A stretch of DNA of 64,000 bases, taken from assembly GCF_030915445.1 (NCBI RefSeq), contig NZ_CP133264.1, positions 3,505,208 to 3,569,207 of the forward strand. Direction: 5' to 3'. This stretch comes from Clostridium sp. OS1-26. Its GTDB lineage: Bacteria; Bacillota; Clostridia; Clostridiales; Clostridiaceae. Made by a program: the position numbers and the translations under genes. Of the stretch, positions 53,849 to 62,278 are shown one piece after another (the stretch's first letter is position 1; every line of letters begins with the position of its first letter). A model generated the notes under the pieces. It worked only from the letters and a program-made list of their open reading frames with translations, was not told the origin of the DNA and made no database searches.

Positions 53849-54079
53849 TTATAATCCTAAAATTGAATCAATTTTATCTTTATCAAATCCAAGGATTTCT
53901 TCGCTATCAATTACAATTAAAGGAACGGATCTATAGCCTTTCTTCATAAGTTCTTTTCTAGCTTCAGAATTTGATGAGATGTTATGCTCAGTAAACTGAA
54001 CATTATTCTGATTAAAATAGTCTTTGGCATCATGACAGTAGCCACAAGTATCGCTAGTGTATATCTCAACTTTTTTCAT
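53849..54079 (-). CDS. Glutaredoxin-like protein
   Basis: A 76-residue thioredoxin-fold protein with redox motif CGYC near the N-terminus and the cis-proline region SVPLIVID. The size matches NrdH/glutaredoxin-like proteins of anaerobes. ATG 54079 lies behind GAGGTGA; the longer frame starts at the ribosome site itself. It probably reduces disulfides using a thioredoxin-reductase-type partner. Confidence 0.88.
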   Translation of the reverse strand: MKKVEIYTSDTCGYCHDAKDYFNQNNVQFTEHNISSNSEARKELMKKGYRSVPLIVIDSEEILGFDKDKIDSILGL

Positions 54080-54339
54080 AAAAATCACCTCATTTATATA
54101 ATTTAAGATTATAATGTAAGTTTTGCAATTATGTCTATATTATTATTATATAATATTTTCTCGTAAAGTAAAGTAATTATTCATAAATTAATGTTTTCCT
54201 TAAGCAAGCTTTTTGCTTAAGTGATTTTTAGTTCACTAAAGAGACCTATAGTTTAAATATTTTACCCAATTATGGTGTTAGCTTATTCTATGTATGATAA
54301 AATAATAAATATTGATGAACTACACAGGGGGATATACAA

Positions 54340-55521
54340 TTGAGAAAAAAAGATTTTACATTATTCCTAGTTGCCGGTGCATTTATGGGGATTAGCCAAA
54401 GCATTGATTCTTCAGCTTTTAATAATTTTTTTAGTGATGTTTTTCATGTTACTGTTACACAAAGAACTTTAATGGAGCTGCCAAGAGAGTTCCCAGGGAT
54501 TATGGTAGTGTTTGTTTTAGGAATGTTGTTATTCTTAGGTGATATAAGAATAGCATTTGTAGCCAATATACTTTCTGCATTGGGGATGCTTGCTATAGGC
54601 TGTTTATCAAAAAATTTTGAAATAACCATGTTGTGGATGATTGTATACAGTATGGGACAGCACCTTTTAATGCCAGTACAAAATAGTATAGGGATGAAAC
54701 TGGCAGAGGAAGGAGATGTAGGGAAAATACTTGGAAAGATAAATGGGCTTAATACTGCCGCTTTTCTTGTAACAAGTATTATAACTGCCATTGTATTAAG
54801 ATATGTAAAATTAGATTATAGAGTTGCCTTTTCAATAGGAGCAATAGCTTATATGGCTTCTGCAGTATTAATATTTAAAATGACACCCTATAAAAGCGAG
54901 AGTAAAGTAAAGAAGCTGTTTGTAAAAAGAGAATATAGTTTATTTTATTATCTTAGTATATTAAATGGTGCAAGAAAACAGATATTTATAACCTTTGGTC
55001 CATGGGTACTTATTAAGATATTTAATCAAGGAGTTAGTACTTTTGCATTATTAGGATTTTTAACTGCAGGGATTGGAATATTCTTTAAGCCCTATGTTGG
55101 TTATCTTATTGATAGTATGGGAGAAAAGTTTGTACTAACAGCTGAGGCACTGCTGCTTATTTTAGTATGTACAGGTTATGCTTTTGCGAAAAGTATTCCA
55201 GGAACCAGTTTGCTCACGAATATTGCTTTATATATAACTTGCGCTTGTTTTGTAGTAGACCAGCTTCTTACGGCAGCTACCATGGCTAGAGCTACTTATT
55301 TGAAAAAAATTGCTGTAAACAGTGAAGATATATCACCTACTTTATCCATGGGAATCAGTATGGATCATGTAGTGTCCATGTTTATTCCATGGTTAGGAAG
55401 TTTAATTTGGAATGCTTTTGGTTATGAGTATGTATTCATTGCGGGAGCATGTATAGCTATAATGAATTTTACATTAGCAATGAAAATTAAGATACCTATG
55501 CAAAAAAGTATATCAGTATAA
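54340..55521 (+). CDS. Major facilitator superfamily transporter
   Basis: A 393-residue membrane protein with about twelve helices in two halves and a cytoplasmic loop near residue 190 (SESKVKKLFVKREYS). The substrate is not evident. TTG start behind AGGGGGAT. A thioesterase gene follows 44 bases after the stop, so both may be cotranscribed. The unusual N-terminus DSSAFNNFFSDVF occurs in a group of uncharacterised clostridial MFS proteins. Confidence 0.82.
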   Translation: MRKKDFTLFLVAGAFMGISQSIDSSAFNNFFSDVFHVTVTQRTLMELPREFPGIMVVFVLGMLLFLGDIRIAFVANILSALGMLAIGCLSKNFEITMLWMIVYSMGQHLLMPVQNSIGMKLAEEGDVGKILGKINGLNTAAFLVTSIITAIVLRYVKLDYRVAFSIGAIAYMASAVLIFKMTPYKSESKVKKLFVKREYSLFYYLSILNGARKQIFITFGPWVLIKIFNQGVSTFALLGFLTAGIGIFFKPYVGYLIDSMGEKFVLTAEALLLILVCTGYAFAKSIPGTSLLTNIALYITCACFVVDQLLTAATMARATYLKKIAVNSEDISPTLSMGISMDHVVSMFIPWLGSLIWNAFGYEYVFIAGACIAIMNFTLAMKIKIPMQKSISV

Positions 55522-55565
55522 GAAGGGGTTATATAAGTACGATATTTTTTATAGTAAAAGGAGAA

Positions 55566-56015
55566 ATGGATGAAATGAAATATATAGAAAAAGCTTTAAT
55601 TAGTATTGGAAAAGAGGATATGCTGACATCCCTTGAAGAAATAACAGCAAGTTGTTTTGAATTAATGCAGCCAACTTTACTAGAATATGTGCCAAATGAA
55701 AAGCTTAAAATAAAGTTTCCTGTATTACAGATGTATTTAAACCCGGTGAAGTCCATGCAGGGAGGGTTTATTTCCGCAGCCTTTGATAACGCTTTTGGCA
55801 TGTTATGTTTTCTTTCTACAGAAAATAAGGCAGTTTCATTAGACTTGAATACTAATTATCATAAACCGATTTATGAAAATGACCAGCTTGTGATTAATGT
55901 GCATTTAAAATATAAGGGAAATACTTTAATAAATATGTATGCTGAGGCTTTTAATAGCAATGATGAACTTGTCGCTACAGCTGATAGTAAAATGATGTTT
56001 ATAAAAAACCAATAA
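55566..56015 (+). CDS. PaaI-type hotdog thioesterase
   Basis: 149 residues with the hotdog-fold signature NPVKSMQGGFISAAFDNAFG, where Asp is the predicted catalytic residue, and KAVSLDLNTNYHKPI. It probably hydrolyses acyl-CoA or a related thioester. Two starts are possible: ATG 55566, only 2 bases after GGAG, and ATG 55575, 11 bases after it; the second may be the real one. Confidence 0.82.
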   Translation: MDEMKYIEKALISIGKEDMLTSLEEITASCFELMQPTLLEYVPNEKLKIKFPVLQMYLNPVKSMQGGFISAAFDNAFGMLCFLSTENKAVSLDLNTNYHKPIYENDQLVINVHLKYKGNTLINMYAEAFNSNDELVATADSKMMFIKNQ

Positions 56016-56026
56016 TCTCTATAACA

Positions 56027-56079
56027 ATAGCCTTAATTATATGACATTAGTGGTTCAGATAATTAAGGCTATTATTATA
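56027..56079 (+). terminator. Intrinsic terminator after the thioesterase gene
   Basis: AATAGCCTTAATTA / TAATTAAGGCTATT, a perfect 14-bp stem, then ATTAT. Confidence 0.65.
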
Positions 56080-56246
56080 GTCAAAAAACATGTAATCTAT
56101 TTGATTTTGTAATAGAGTTAAAACTGGTTATTTTAAAATTTAATATAGAGGTAGTATATATTTACTTATTAATTAAGTGATAGTAAACTCTATAATTAGG
56201 GACTATAAAGCTTATAAAAACTAAGGATATCTAGGAGGGAATAATC

Positions 56247-56513
56247 TTGAAAAAAAGTACTAAATTATTAGGTATACTTTTAACCTTGTCTCTTTCCATG
56301 ACAGTATTAGCTGCATGTGGAAGTAAACAAGAAGTTAAAGAAGATGGAAAAGCTAAAACTATTACTGCTAAAGATCTTAAAGACAAAATTGGGAAAAGCG
56401 ATTGGGTAGTAGTAGATACAAGGGAAAATGACGCTTTTAATGGATGGACACTAGATGGCGCAAAAGAGGAGGACACATTAAAGGGGCAACAGATTTCTCA
56501 GCTGCTTGGCTAA
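56247..56513 (+). CDS. Rhodanese lipoprotein, N-terminal part (frame broken)
   Basis: Lipoprotein signal peptide with lipobox LAAC (Cys about 25), then the start of the first rhodanese domain (WVVVDTRENDAFNGWTLDGAK). After the four-A run at 56462-56465 it reads an abnormal tail and stops. The -1 frame continues with RGGHIKGATDFSAAWL, the normal sequence for this family. One added A gives a single 460-residue protein (56247-57628). TTG start behind AGGAGGG. Confidence 0.8.
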   Translation: MKKSTKLLGILLTLSLSMTVLAACGSKQEVKEDGKAKTITAKDLKDKIGKSDWVVVDTRENDAFNGWTLDGAKEEDTLKGQQISQLLG

Positions 56514-57628
56514 AAGCAGATAATAAGGATAAAGACAAGCGTTTAGATGATGCTCTAAAGACTAAGGGAATATCAGCAGAAAAAAATGTAGTTCTTTATG
56601 ATGCCAATGGAAAAGATGCAAAAGAAGTTGGAGATTATTTATCTAAAAAGGGATATAAAAATATATATACATATGACGTAAAAGAGTGGGCTAAAGACGA
56701 AAGTATGCCAATGGAAGCATATACAAACTATCAAATGTTAGTGCCAGCGTCATGGGTAAAAGATTTAATCGATGGTAAAAAACCAGAAACTTATAAAGGT
56801 AAAGAATATAAGATTTTTGAAGTTTCCTGGGGAGATGAAACAAAGTCACCAGACTATTTAAAAGAAGGTCATATTAAGGGAGCAGTGCATATCAATACTG
56901 ATGAAGTTGAAGAAGGACCACTTTGGAATCGCCTTTCTGATGATAGACTTCAAAAATTTGCAGAAAATAATGGAATAACAACAGATACTACAGTTGTATT
57001 ATATGGAGCAGATTCAATGCCATCCTTCAGAGTTGCTGCAATACTAAAATATATGGGAGTAAAAGATGTTAGAGTATTAAATGGTGGAACTGCAAAATGG
57101 AAAAATGCAGGTTATGAGTTAGAGAAAACATCTAATAAGAAAACTGCTGTAGCTTCTTTTGGAACAACAGTTCCTGCAAACAAAGGCTACATTATTGATT
57201 TACCACAAGCTAAAGAAATAATAGCAGACAAGCAAGGAAGTAGATTAGTTGATATCAGAAGCTGGGATGAACATATTGGTAAAACATCAGGATATGATTA
57301 TATAAAACCAAAGGGACGTCCAGCTGGCTCAGTATGGGGACATGCAGGTACAGATAATTCAAATTTAGATGACTATAGAAATGTAGATAATACAATGCGT
57401 AATAAAGATGAAATAATTGCTATGTGGAAAGAATGGGGTATTACTCCAGAGCAAAGATTATCTTTCTTCTGTGGAACAGGTTGGAGAGCAGCAGAAGTTT
57501 TAACTTATGCAGATGTTATGGGATTAAAAAACATATCACTTTATGATGGCGGTTGGAATGAATGGAGTGGAAACACTGGAAATCCAGCAAATCCTATAGA
57601 AACAGGCGAACCTAAGAAACAACAATAG
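56444..57628 (+). CDS. Rhodanese lipoprotein, main part with three rhodanese domains (frame broken)
   Basis: True coding sequence resumes near 56466. Three rhodanese-like domains can be seen across the joined protein: the first (VVLYDANGKDAKEV) and second (VVLYGADSMPSFRVA) lack the active-site Cys, and the third keeps it in SFFCGTGWRAAEV. So only the last domain should transfer sulfur; the others are structural or binding. As a lipoprotein it would act on the outer face of the membrane. The gene is followed 26 bases later by a small membrane protein. Confidence 0.82.
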   Translation: MDTRWRKRGGHIKGATDFSAAWLKADNKDKDKRLDDALKTKGISAEKNVVLYDANGKDAKEVGDYLSKKGYKNIYTYDVKEWAKDESMPMEAYTNYQMLVPASWVKDLIDGKKPETYKGKEYKIFEVSWGDETKSPDYLKEGHIKGAVHINTDEVEEGPLWNRLSDDRLQKFAENNGITTDTTVVLYGADSMPSFRVAAILKYMGVKDVRVLNGGTAKWKNAGYELEKTSNKKTAVASFGTTVPANKGYIIDLPQAKEIIADKQGSRLVDIRSWDEHIGKTSGYDYIKPKGRPAGSVWGHAGTDNSNLDDYRNVDNTMRNKDEIIAMWKEWGITPEQRLSFFCGTGWRAAEVLTYADVMGLKNISLYDGGWNEWSGNTGNPANPIETGEPKKQQ

Positions 57629-57654
57629 AGACTAATACTAACGGAGTAAGTTTA

Positions 57655-58056
57655 ATGAGGATAAAAAAATTTTTAAATTGGTTAGGTACTATTATTCAAG
57701 CCTGTTTAGCGATGTTTGCTCTGATTATTTACTATCTATCTGATAAAAAGATGGGATTAATGCGCTCTTTAACATATAGAAATGATGTGTATAATAAGTT
57801 ATCTTTAAAAGTTTGGATAATTTATAGTTTACTCTTTATACTATTACTATTTATTATTACTATGGTTAGAGCATATAAAGAATCAGATAAGTTTAAATGC
57901 TGTTTAGCGTATATAGTAGTTAACCTACTGTCAATTATATTTGCAGTTAAACTAAATTCTGAAATAGTATTATCATATTACGTTTTAGTTATCTCCCTTT
58001 CGGTTTTATTGTGTATAGAGCTGATAAAATTTAATTTTCTTAAGATAAAAAAGTAG
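57655..58056 (+). CDS. Small membrane protein of unknown function
   Basis: 133 residues with four predicted membrane helices (about 10-27, 52-70, 83-98 and 105-122). It follows the rhodanese gene closely and ends in a strong terminator, so it probably belongs to the same unit. No family recognised. Confidence 0.65.
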   Translation: MRIKKFLNWLGTIIQACLAMFALIIYYLSDKKMGLMRSLTYRNDVYNKLSLKVWIIYSLLFILLLFIITMVRAYKESDKFKCCLAYIVVNLLSIIFAVKLNSEIVLSYYVLVISLSVLLCIELIKFNFLKIKK

Positions 58057-58083
58057 GCAGAATTTTTCTGCCTACTTTTTTTT
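58047..58083 (+). terminator. Intrinsic terminator after the small membrane protein gene
   Basis: AAAAAAGTAGGCAGAA / TTCTGCCTACTTTTTT, with a long T-run. Confidence 0.85.
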
Positions 58084-58187
58084 ATGTATTTGAATAATAT
58101 AAATCGAAAATTCTATAATTTATAAATTATTTTAGTTATAATATTTAGTAGGTAATGTAATGAAGTGAATTCAAGGGGGTATAAAAA

Positions 58188-58712
58188 ATGAATAATAAAT
58201 TATGGGAAAAGTGTATAGAGTTTCACGGACACGAATGTCCTGGACTAGCTATAGGATACAAGGTAAGTGAAGCAGCAAAGGAAAAGATGGGATTGAGCTT
58301 TTCAAAGGATGAAGAAATAGTATGTGTAGTTGAGAATGATGCTTGTTGTGTAGATGCAGTACAGGTTTTAACAGGTTGCTCTATAGGGAAAGGAAATTTA
58401 ATACATAAAGACTCAGGAAAAATGGCCTTTACATTTTTTAATAGAAAAAATGGTGATGGGATTAGGATTGTGCTTAAATCTCGAAAGAAAGGCGAAGACA
58501 GACAAAAGGAAATGGAGCGCATACTGAATGCTTCTTGTGACGAATTATTTGAATTTAAAAAACCTAATTTTCAGCTTCCAGAAAAAGCACGAATATTTAC
58601 AAGTGTAGTTTGTGAAGAATGCGGAGAATCTGCTGCAGAACACAAAATAAGACTTATGAATGGAAAAAAGGTTTGCATTGATTGTTTTACAGATTACACA
58701 AGGCATATTTAA
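58188..58712 (+). CDS. FmdE family protein with C-terminal zinc ribbon
   Basis: 174 residues. The N-terminal domain has the FmdE signature FHGHECPGLAIGYKV and ENDACCVDAVQVLTGCSIGKGN; the C-terminus has a CEECGE...CIDC zinc ribbon. FmdE-like proteins are linked to molybdenum/tungsten formylmethanofuran dehydrogenases, but in bacteria without that pathway their role is unclear, perhaps metal or cofactor handling for formate dehydrogenase-type enzymes. ATG start behind AAGGGGG. No such enzyme is in the window. Confidence 0.85.
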   Translation: MNNKLWEKCIEFHGHECPGLAIGYKVSEAAKEKMGLSFSKDEEIVCVVENDACCVDAVQVLTGCSIGKGNLIHKDSGKMAFTFFNRKNGDGIRIVLKSRKKGEDRQKEMERILNASCDELFEFKKPNFQLPEKARIFTSVVCEECGESAAEHKIRLMNGKKVCIDCFTDYTRHI

Positions 58713-58744
58713 TAAGTTCAAGATATTTCTGTAGGGAAAAAGTC

Positions 58745-58998
58745 CGAAAGTCAACTTATACGCCGTGATATGTTTCCAAGCTTCAGCACGTTAAGCAGAG
58801 AGCCAAAATCTATGATTTTGTGCGAGTCGCTTACTCCTCTGACGTAAGGAAGAGGAGTTTCATATAACATTAAGCCGCTATGCTCAAACAAATCTAAAGT
58901 TCTAAGGTTCTCTTAAAACCCTTTACTAAGACTGGCACAAAGTTTTTAAATCTACTTCAGCTTTGGAAACATATCCCTCTGTATAAGTCAAACACTCA
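58745..58998 (+). repeat. R1 repeat element, copy b, split by an inserted R2-type element
   Basis: The left part (58745-58786) and right part (58955-58998) together match uninterrupted copy a at 44021-44107 over about 75 bases, including GAAAGTcAACTTATAC, the hairpin arms TTTCCAAGC / GCTTTGGAAA and ATAAGTCAA. Between them is a foreign stretch (58787-58954). CTTCAG occurs on both sides (58781-58786 and 58955-58960) but once in copy a. Confidence 0.7.
58787..58954 (+). mobile_element. Non-autonomous element (R2 copy c) inserted in R1b
   Basis: 168 bases flanked by a 6-bp direct repeat CTTCAG. The left half carries R2 features: TTAAGCAGAGAGCC, the palindrome CAAAATC-tat-GATTTTG, GTCGCTTACTCC and a terminal hairpin CTCCTC / GAGGAG followed by GAGTTTCATAT. 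The right half (about 80 bases) is not in copies a and b. No coding capacity and no clear terminal inverted repeats. Confidence 0.6.
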
Positions 58999-59014
58999 GG
59001 TTGAATATCTATAT

Positions 59015-59611
59015 TTACTTGCTATAAAGCATCATCAACTTATTATTCAGCATTGGGTCAGTATTAAATCTTCCTCTTAGTGTAACTGATACTGTTTTAG
59101 TACCAGGCTTTTTTACACCTCTGGTAGTCATACATCCATGTTCGCCTTCTATAATAACAGCTACATCATTTGAATCAGTTATTTTTTCAATAATTTCAGC
59201 TATATCTGTACCTATTCTTTCTTGTAATTGAAGTCTTCGTCCTACCATTTCAGCTATTCTGGCAATTTTACTTAAGCCAATAACCTTTTTATTAGGTATG
59301 TAAGCTACTGCGACCTTCATGTTATACATTAATGCTAGGTGATGCTCACAATGGCTGAATATTTCTATGTCTTTCATAATAACTATGTCATTAGTATCAG
59401 CACTTTCTTTTAAAGATAAATCATCTTCAAAGGTTTTGTTAAACATTTCCGCAATTTCATCATTAGTATATCGCATTCCTTCAAATATTTCTTCGTACAT
59501 TTTAGCTACACGCTTAGGAGTATCCTTAAGACCTTCTCTGTCAGGATTATCGCCTAATGCTATAAAAATGCCTCTAATATGTTTCTCAATTGCATCTGTA
59601 TCGATTGGCAT
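59015..59611 (-). CDS. folE: GTP cyclohydrolase I
   Basis: Makes dihydroneopterin triphosphate from GTP, the first step of both folate and queuosine synthesis. The 198-residue enzyme has zinc ligands in HCEHH and HGCMTTRGV and the family block [19 protein letters not shown] 59611 lies behind GAGAGGTG; an upstream in-frame GTG is part of that site. Last gene of the preQ1-regulated operon, which suggests its main duty is queuosine precursor supply. Confidence 0.94.
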   Translation of the reverse strand: MPIDTDAIEKHIRGIFIALGDNPDREGLKDTPKRVAKMYEEIFEGMRYTNDEIAEMFNKTFEDDLSLKESADTNDIVIMKDIEIFSHCEHHLALMYNMKVAVAYIPNKKVIGLSKIARIAEMVGRRLQLQERIGTDIAEIIEKITDSNDVAVIIEGEHGCMTTRGVKKPGTKTVSVTLRGRFNTDPMLNNKLMMLYSK

Positions 59612-59615
59612 TAGA

Positions 59616-60281
59616 TTATACACCTCTCTTGTCTGGGGACCATATAACCTTATGAAGCTGCATTTGCAAGTTTACCCCATTCATTTTATTATCTTTCATA
59701 AATTCTACAATTTCGCTCATATCAATTTTTCCGTATACCGGACTAATATATACATTAGTTTTATCTACAAGTTTATATTTATCTATTATATATTTAACTT
59801 TTTGTAAATCTTCAATACTTCCGGATACAAACTTAACTGTATCTTTAGAACTTAAGTATTTGAAGTTATCTAATAGCATTTTATCCTCCATTCCACTTGA
59901 AGGAAGCTTATAATCCATAGTAAAGGTTGGTGGATTTTCTATATGAAAAAATTTACTTAGCAACACGCTGCCATTAGTCTCTATTTCAATATTGAGCGTT
60001 TCATCACTGCAGAGTTTCTCTAATAATTCTATTATGTCTTTCTGAAGAAGAGGCTCGCCTCCAGTTAGAGTTATATTTCTGATTTCAGTGGATTTTATAT
60101 ATTCATATATAGCATCACTAGTCATTAGGTCATAAGTTACATCATCTTTATTTGCCCATTCTGTATCGCAGTAACTGCATTTTAGGTTACAGCCTGCAAA
60201 TCTTATAAATACTGCTAGCTGGCCGGATAAAGCCCCCTCGCCATTTATACTAATAAATTTTTCAACTACTTTAAAACTCAT
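59616..60281 (-). CDS. queE: 7-carboxy-7-deazaguanine synthase
   Basis: A radical SAM enzyme that turns carboxytetrahydropterin into 7-carboxy-7-deazaguanine. The 221-residue protein has the cluster motif [12 protein letters not shown] preceded by FIRFAG, and GGEPLLQ for SAM binding. It overlaps queD by 11 bases, so the two are coupled. Confidence 0.93.
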   Translation of the reverse strand: MSFKVVEKFISINGEGALSGQLAVFIRFAGCNLKCSYCDTEWANKDDVTYDLMTSDAIYEYIKSTEIRNITLTGGEPLLQKDIIELLEKLCSDETLNIEIETNGSVLLSKFFHIENPPTFTMDYKLPSSGMEDKMLLDNFKYLSSKDTVKFVSGSIEDLQKVKYIIDKYKLVDKTNVYISPVYGKIDMSEIVEFMKDNKMNGVNLQMQLHKVIWSPDKRGV

Positions 60282-60714
60282 TAGATTTCATCTCACTTTC
60301 TTCATATATAGCACTATTAGTAGGAGTTTCGTAAACAATAGATCTTTTTACATTATAGCCCTTATTTTTTATTGCTTTGAAGAAAAAAGCTGAAAAATTC
60401 TCTGCTGTAGGTCTAAAGTTAACTGTTATTACCTTAAATCCATCTTGAAGAATACAGTTCAGTGTTTCTTGTCGCATAGTTCCTTCTTGTATAATTAATG
60501 CATGATCATAATAATCTATCATATCTTTGACATCTTTTTTTAGGTCACCAAAATCCACTACCATACCGTCAAGCTGGCCACCTTTTACTAATGTTTCAGA
60601 TTGTACCTCAATTTCCACTCGCCATCTATGCCCATGAATATTCCCACATTTACCTACATATTGAGCAAGAAAATGGGCACTATCAAAACTGTGTTCTGTT
60701 TTTAAAATATACAT
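60271..60714 (-). CDS. queD: 6-carboxytetrahydropterin synthase
   Basis: Converts dihydroneopterin triphosphate to 6-carboxytetrahydropterin. 147 residues with zinc-binding His in FDSAHFL and GNIHGHRW, and the catalytic Cys in GKCGNIHGH. ATG start behind AGGAGG. First gene of queD-queE-folE; queC is not in the window. Confidence 0.93.
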   Translation of the reverse strand: MYILKTEHSFDSAHFLAQYVGKCGNIHGHRWRVEIEVQSETLVKGGQLDGMVVDFGDLKKDVKDMIDYYDHALIIQEGTMRQETLNCILQDGFKVITVNFRPTAENFSAFFFKAIKNKGYNVKRSIVYETPTNSAIYEESEMKSNEF

Positions 60715-60732
60715 GTAAATTCCTCCTAAAAT

Positions 60733-60826
60733 AAAAAAGGGCAGAAACTGCCCTTAAACAAAAAACTACCTAAGCCGGTAGTTACGTCCTAGTTTTGTTT
60801 ATAGACAGGATGGTTACGAACTGTCT
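60733..60826 (-). promoter_or_regulatory. preQ1-I riboswitch with two terminator hairpins
   Basis: On the minus strand the aptamer (opposite 60788-60826) has stem GACAG / CTGTC, a loop with TTCGTAACCATC and the A-rich tail TATAAACAAAACTAGG that forms the pseudoknot in preQ1-I aptamers. It is followed by AACTACC / GGTAGTT + TTTTT (60764-60783), then AGGGCAgtttcTGCCCT + TTTTTT (60733-60755), just before the queD ribosome site. Off-type control by preQ1 is expected. Confidence 0.85.
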
Positions 60827-60849
60827 TTTGTATGTTTTTGTACTTATAT

Positions 60850-60878
60850 ATTTTAATATATGTTGAAAAGTAAGTCAA
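60850..60878 (-). promoter_or_regulatory. Promoter of the queD operon
   Basis: Minus strand: TTGACT (60878-60873), 17-base spacer, TAAAAT (60855-60850). It lies about 24 bases upstream of the riboswitch aptamer. Confidence 0.6.
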
Positions 60879-60995
60879 ATCAATGTTTCTGGAAATTGAC
60901 GCCAGGTCTCAGAGGAATTATTTAAGTTTTATATTTACATCAGCTATCTTCTGTGGAATTTAATAAATATAGAATAATCTTTAGAATTTTTTGTT

Positions 60996-61655
60996 TTAGT
61001 TTTCTAAGTTATCCATTTTCGATGAAAATACAAATAATTTTGGCCTTTGATAAATAAATATATAAATTATTGCAGCAAGAATAACTCCACCAACAACATC
61101 TATAATTGAATGTTGTTTTATAAGTACTGTAGAGGCACATATTGATAGTGACGCTACAAATGATAAACTTTTGAGTAATGTTTTATTCTTTAATTTATAG
61201 CAATTGATTAGTGCTATATGAACTCCAATGGCATTGCAAACATGAATGCTTGGAAATACATTATTTGTTCCATCATGATCATAAATAAAATTAACTAACC
61301 AAGAAAAAACATCATTGCCTGGTACATTTGGTCTGGGGAATTGAGCGTTTGGATATAGCATAAATATTATAAAGGAAATAATCATGCCTAATGAAAGAAA
61401 AAGCTCCATTTTATAAAAATCTATTTTTGATACAAACCCAAGATATACAAATCCAATAGCCATATACGCAAACCAAAAGTAATAGGCTAAAACAAACTCT
61501 TTAACAAAAGGTATTTGAGAATCAAGATAAGAATACATAATATGCCTAGGAATTATAGTTTTCTTTAGATAAGCAAACCATAAGGTTAAAAATAGAAATA
61601 TAGTTAAGGATAAAAAGTGCTTATATTTTTTATAAGTGTTTCTTATTAATAACAT
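60996..61655 (-). CDS. PAP2 family membrane phosphatase
   Basis: 219 residues with about six membrane helices. The PAP2 motifs seen are a YPNAQFPRPN segment, PSIHVCN (SxxH) and KQHSIIDVVGG (catalytic His and Asp), as in inositolphosphotransferase and phosphatidate phosphatase relatives. I start at ATG 61655 behind GGAG; the upstream ATG at 61682 has no ribosome site. The substrate is probably a lipid phosphate. Confidence 0.85.
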   Translation of the reverse strand: MLLIRNTYKKYKHFLSLTIFLFLTLWFAYLKKTIIPRHIMYSYLDSQIPFVKEFVLAYYFWFAYMAIGFVYLGFVSKIDFYKMELFLSLGMIISFIIFMLYPNAQFPRPNVPGNDVFSWLVNFIYDHDGTNNVFPSIHVCNAIGVHIALINCYKLKNKTLLKSLSFVASLSICASTVLIKQHSIIDVVGGVILAAIIYIFIYQRPKLFVFSSKMDNLEN

Positions 61656-61828
61656 TATTTTCTCCGTTTCTGCGATAAACATTTTTTAAACTATTTTTAC
61701 TTTATTACAATTATTATGTACCCTTGAAGTTTTTATTATAATTTTTGACAGAAAGATTATATGTTATTCACAAGTATGAATAATATAAGTTTATTCTGGA
61801 TAGCTTAACATTAGAAGAGGTGAAAGCT

Positions 61829-62017
61829 ATGGGTGAAAAAATAAGAGACTTAGATAATTTCGAGAATGCTTTTCAAAATGCTGTTGCACAAGCAGCTAAT
61901 ATAGGAGTGTTCAATTTTGCAACAACAACAGTAACGGATTTTACTCAGATTAATCCAAATGGAATAGAATTAAATAATAATCTTGCTGAGAAAAGAGAGT
62001 CAATAAAAAATAAATAA
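61829..62017 (+). CDS. Small protein of unknown function
   Basis: 62 residues (MGEKIRDLDNFENAFQNAV start) with an amphipathic helix followed by an Asn/Thr-rich part. No cysteine, no membrane segment. ATG behind AGAGGTG. Followed by a clear terminator, which supports a real transcript. No family recognised. Confidence 0.6.
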   Translation: MGEKIRDLDNFENAFQNAVAQAANIGVFNFATTTVTDFTQINPNGIELNNNLAEKRESIKNK

Positions 62018-62035
62018 GAATAAATATAAAGTATA

Positions 62036-62058
62036 AAAGGCAGTGATGCCTTTTTTTA
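62036..62058 (+). terminator. Intrinsic terminator after the small gene
   Basis: AAAGGC-agtgat-GCCTTT, then TTTTATT. Confidence 0.8.
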
Positions 62059-62278
62059 TTCGTATAATTTAAGATATTAAGCTAGTATTTTGGAAAATTG
62101 AGCAAAATATTAGATATATTTAGATATTGAGAGCTTAAGCTTAATAATAAAGGATAAATAGTCGAAAGTAAATGAAAATGAGTTTTAATTAATGTTGTTA
62201 AATAGTATATATAACTATATAATAGGATTATAGTTTTTGAACAAGAAATTAAAAAATAATCTTTAGGAGGATATTTTT

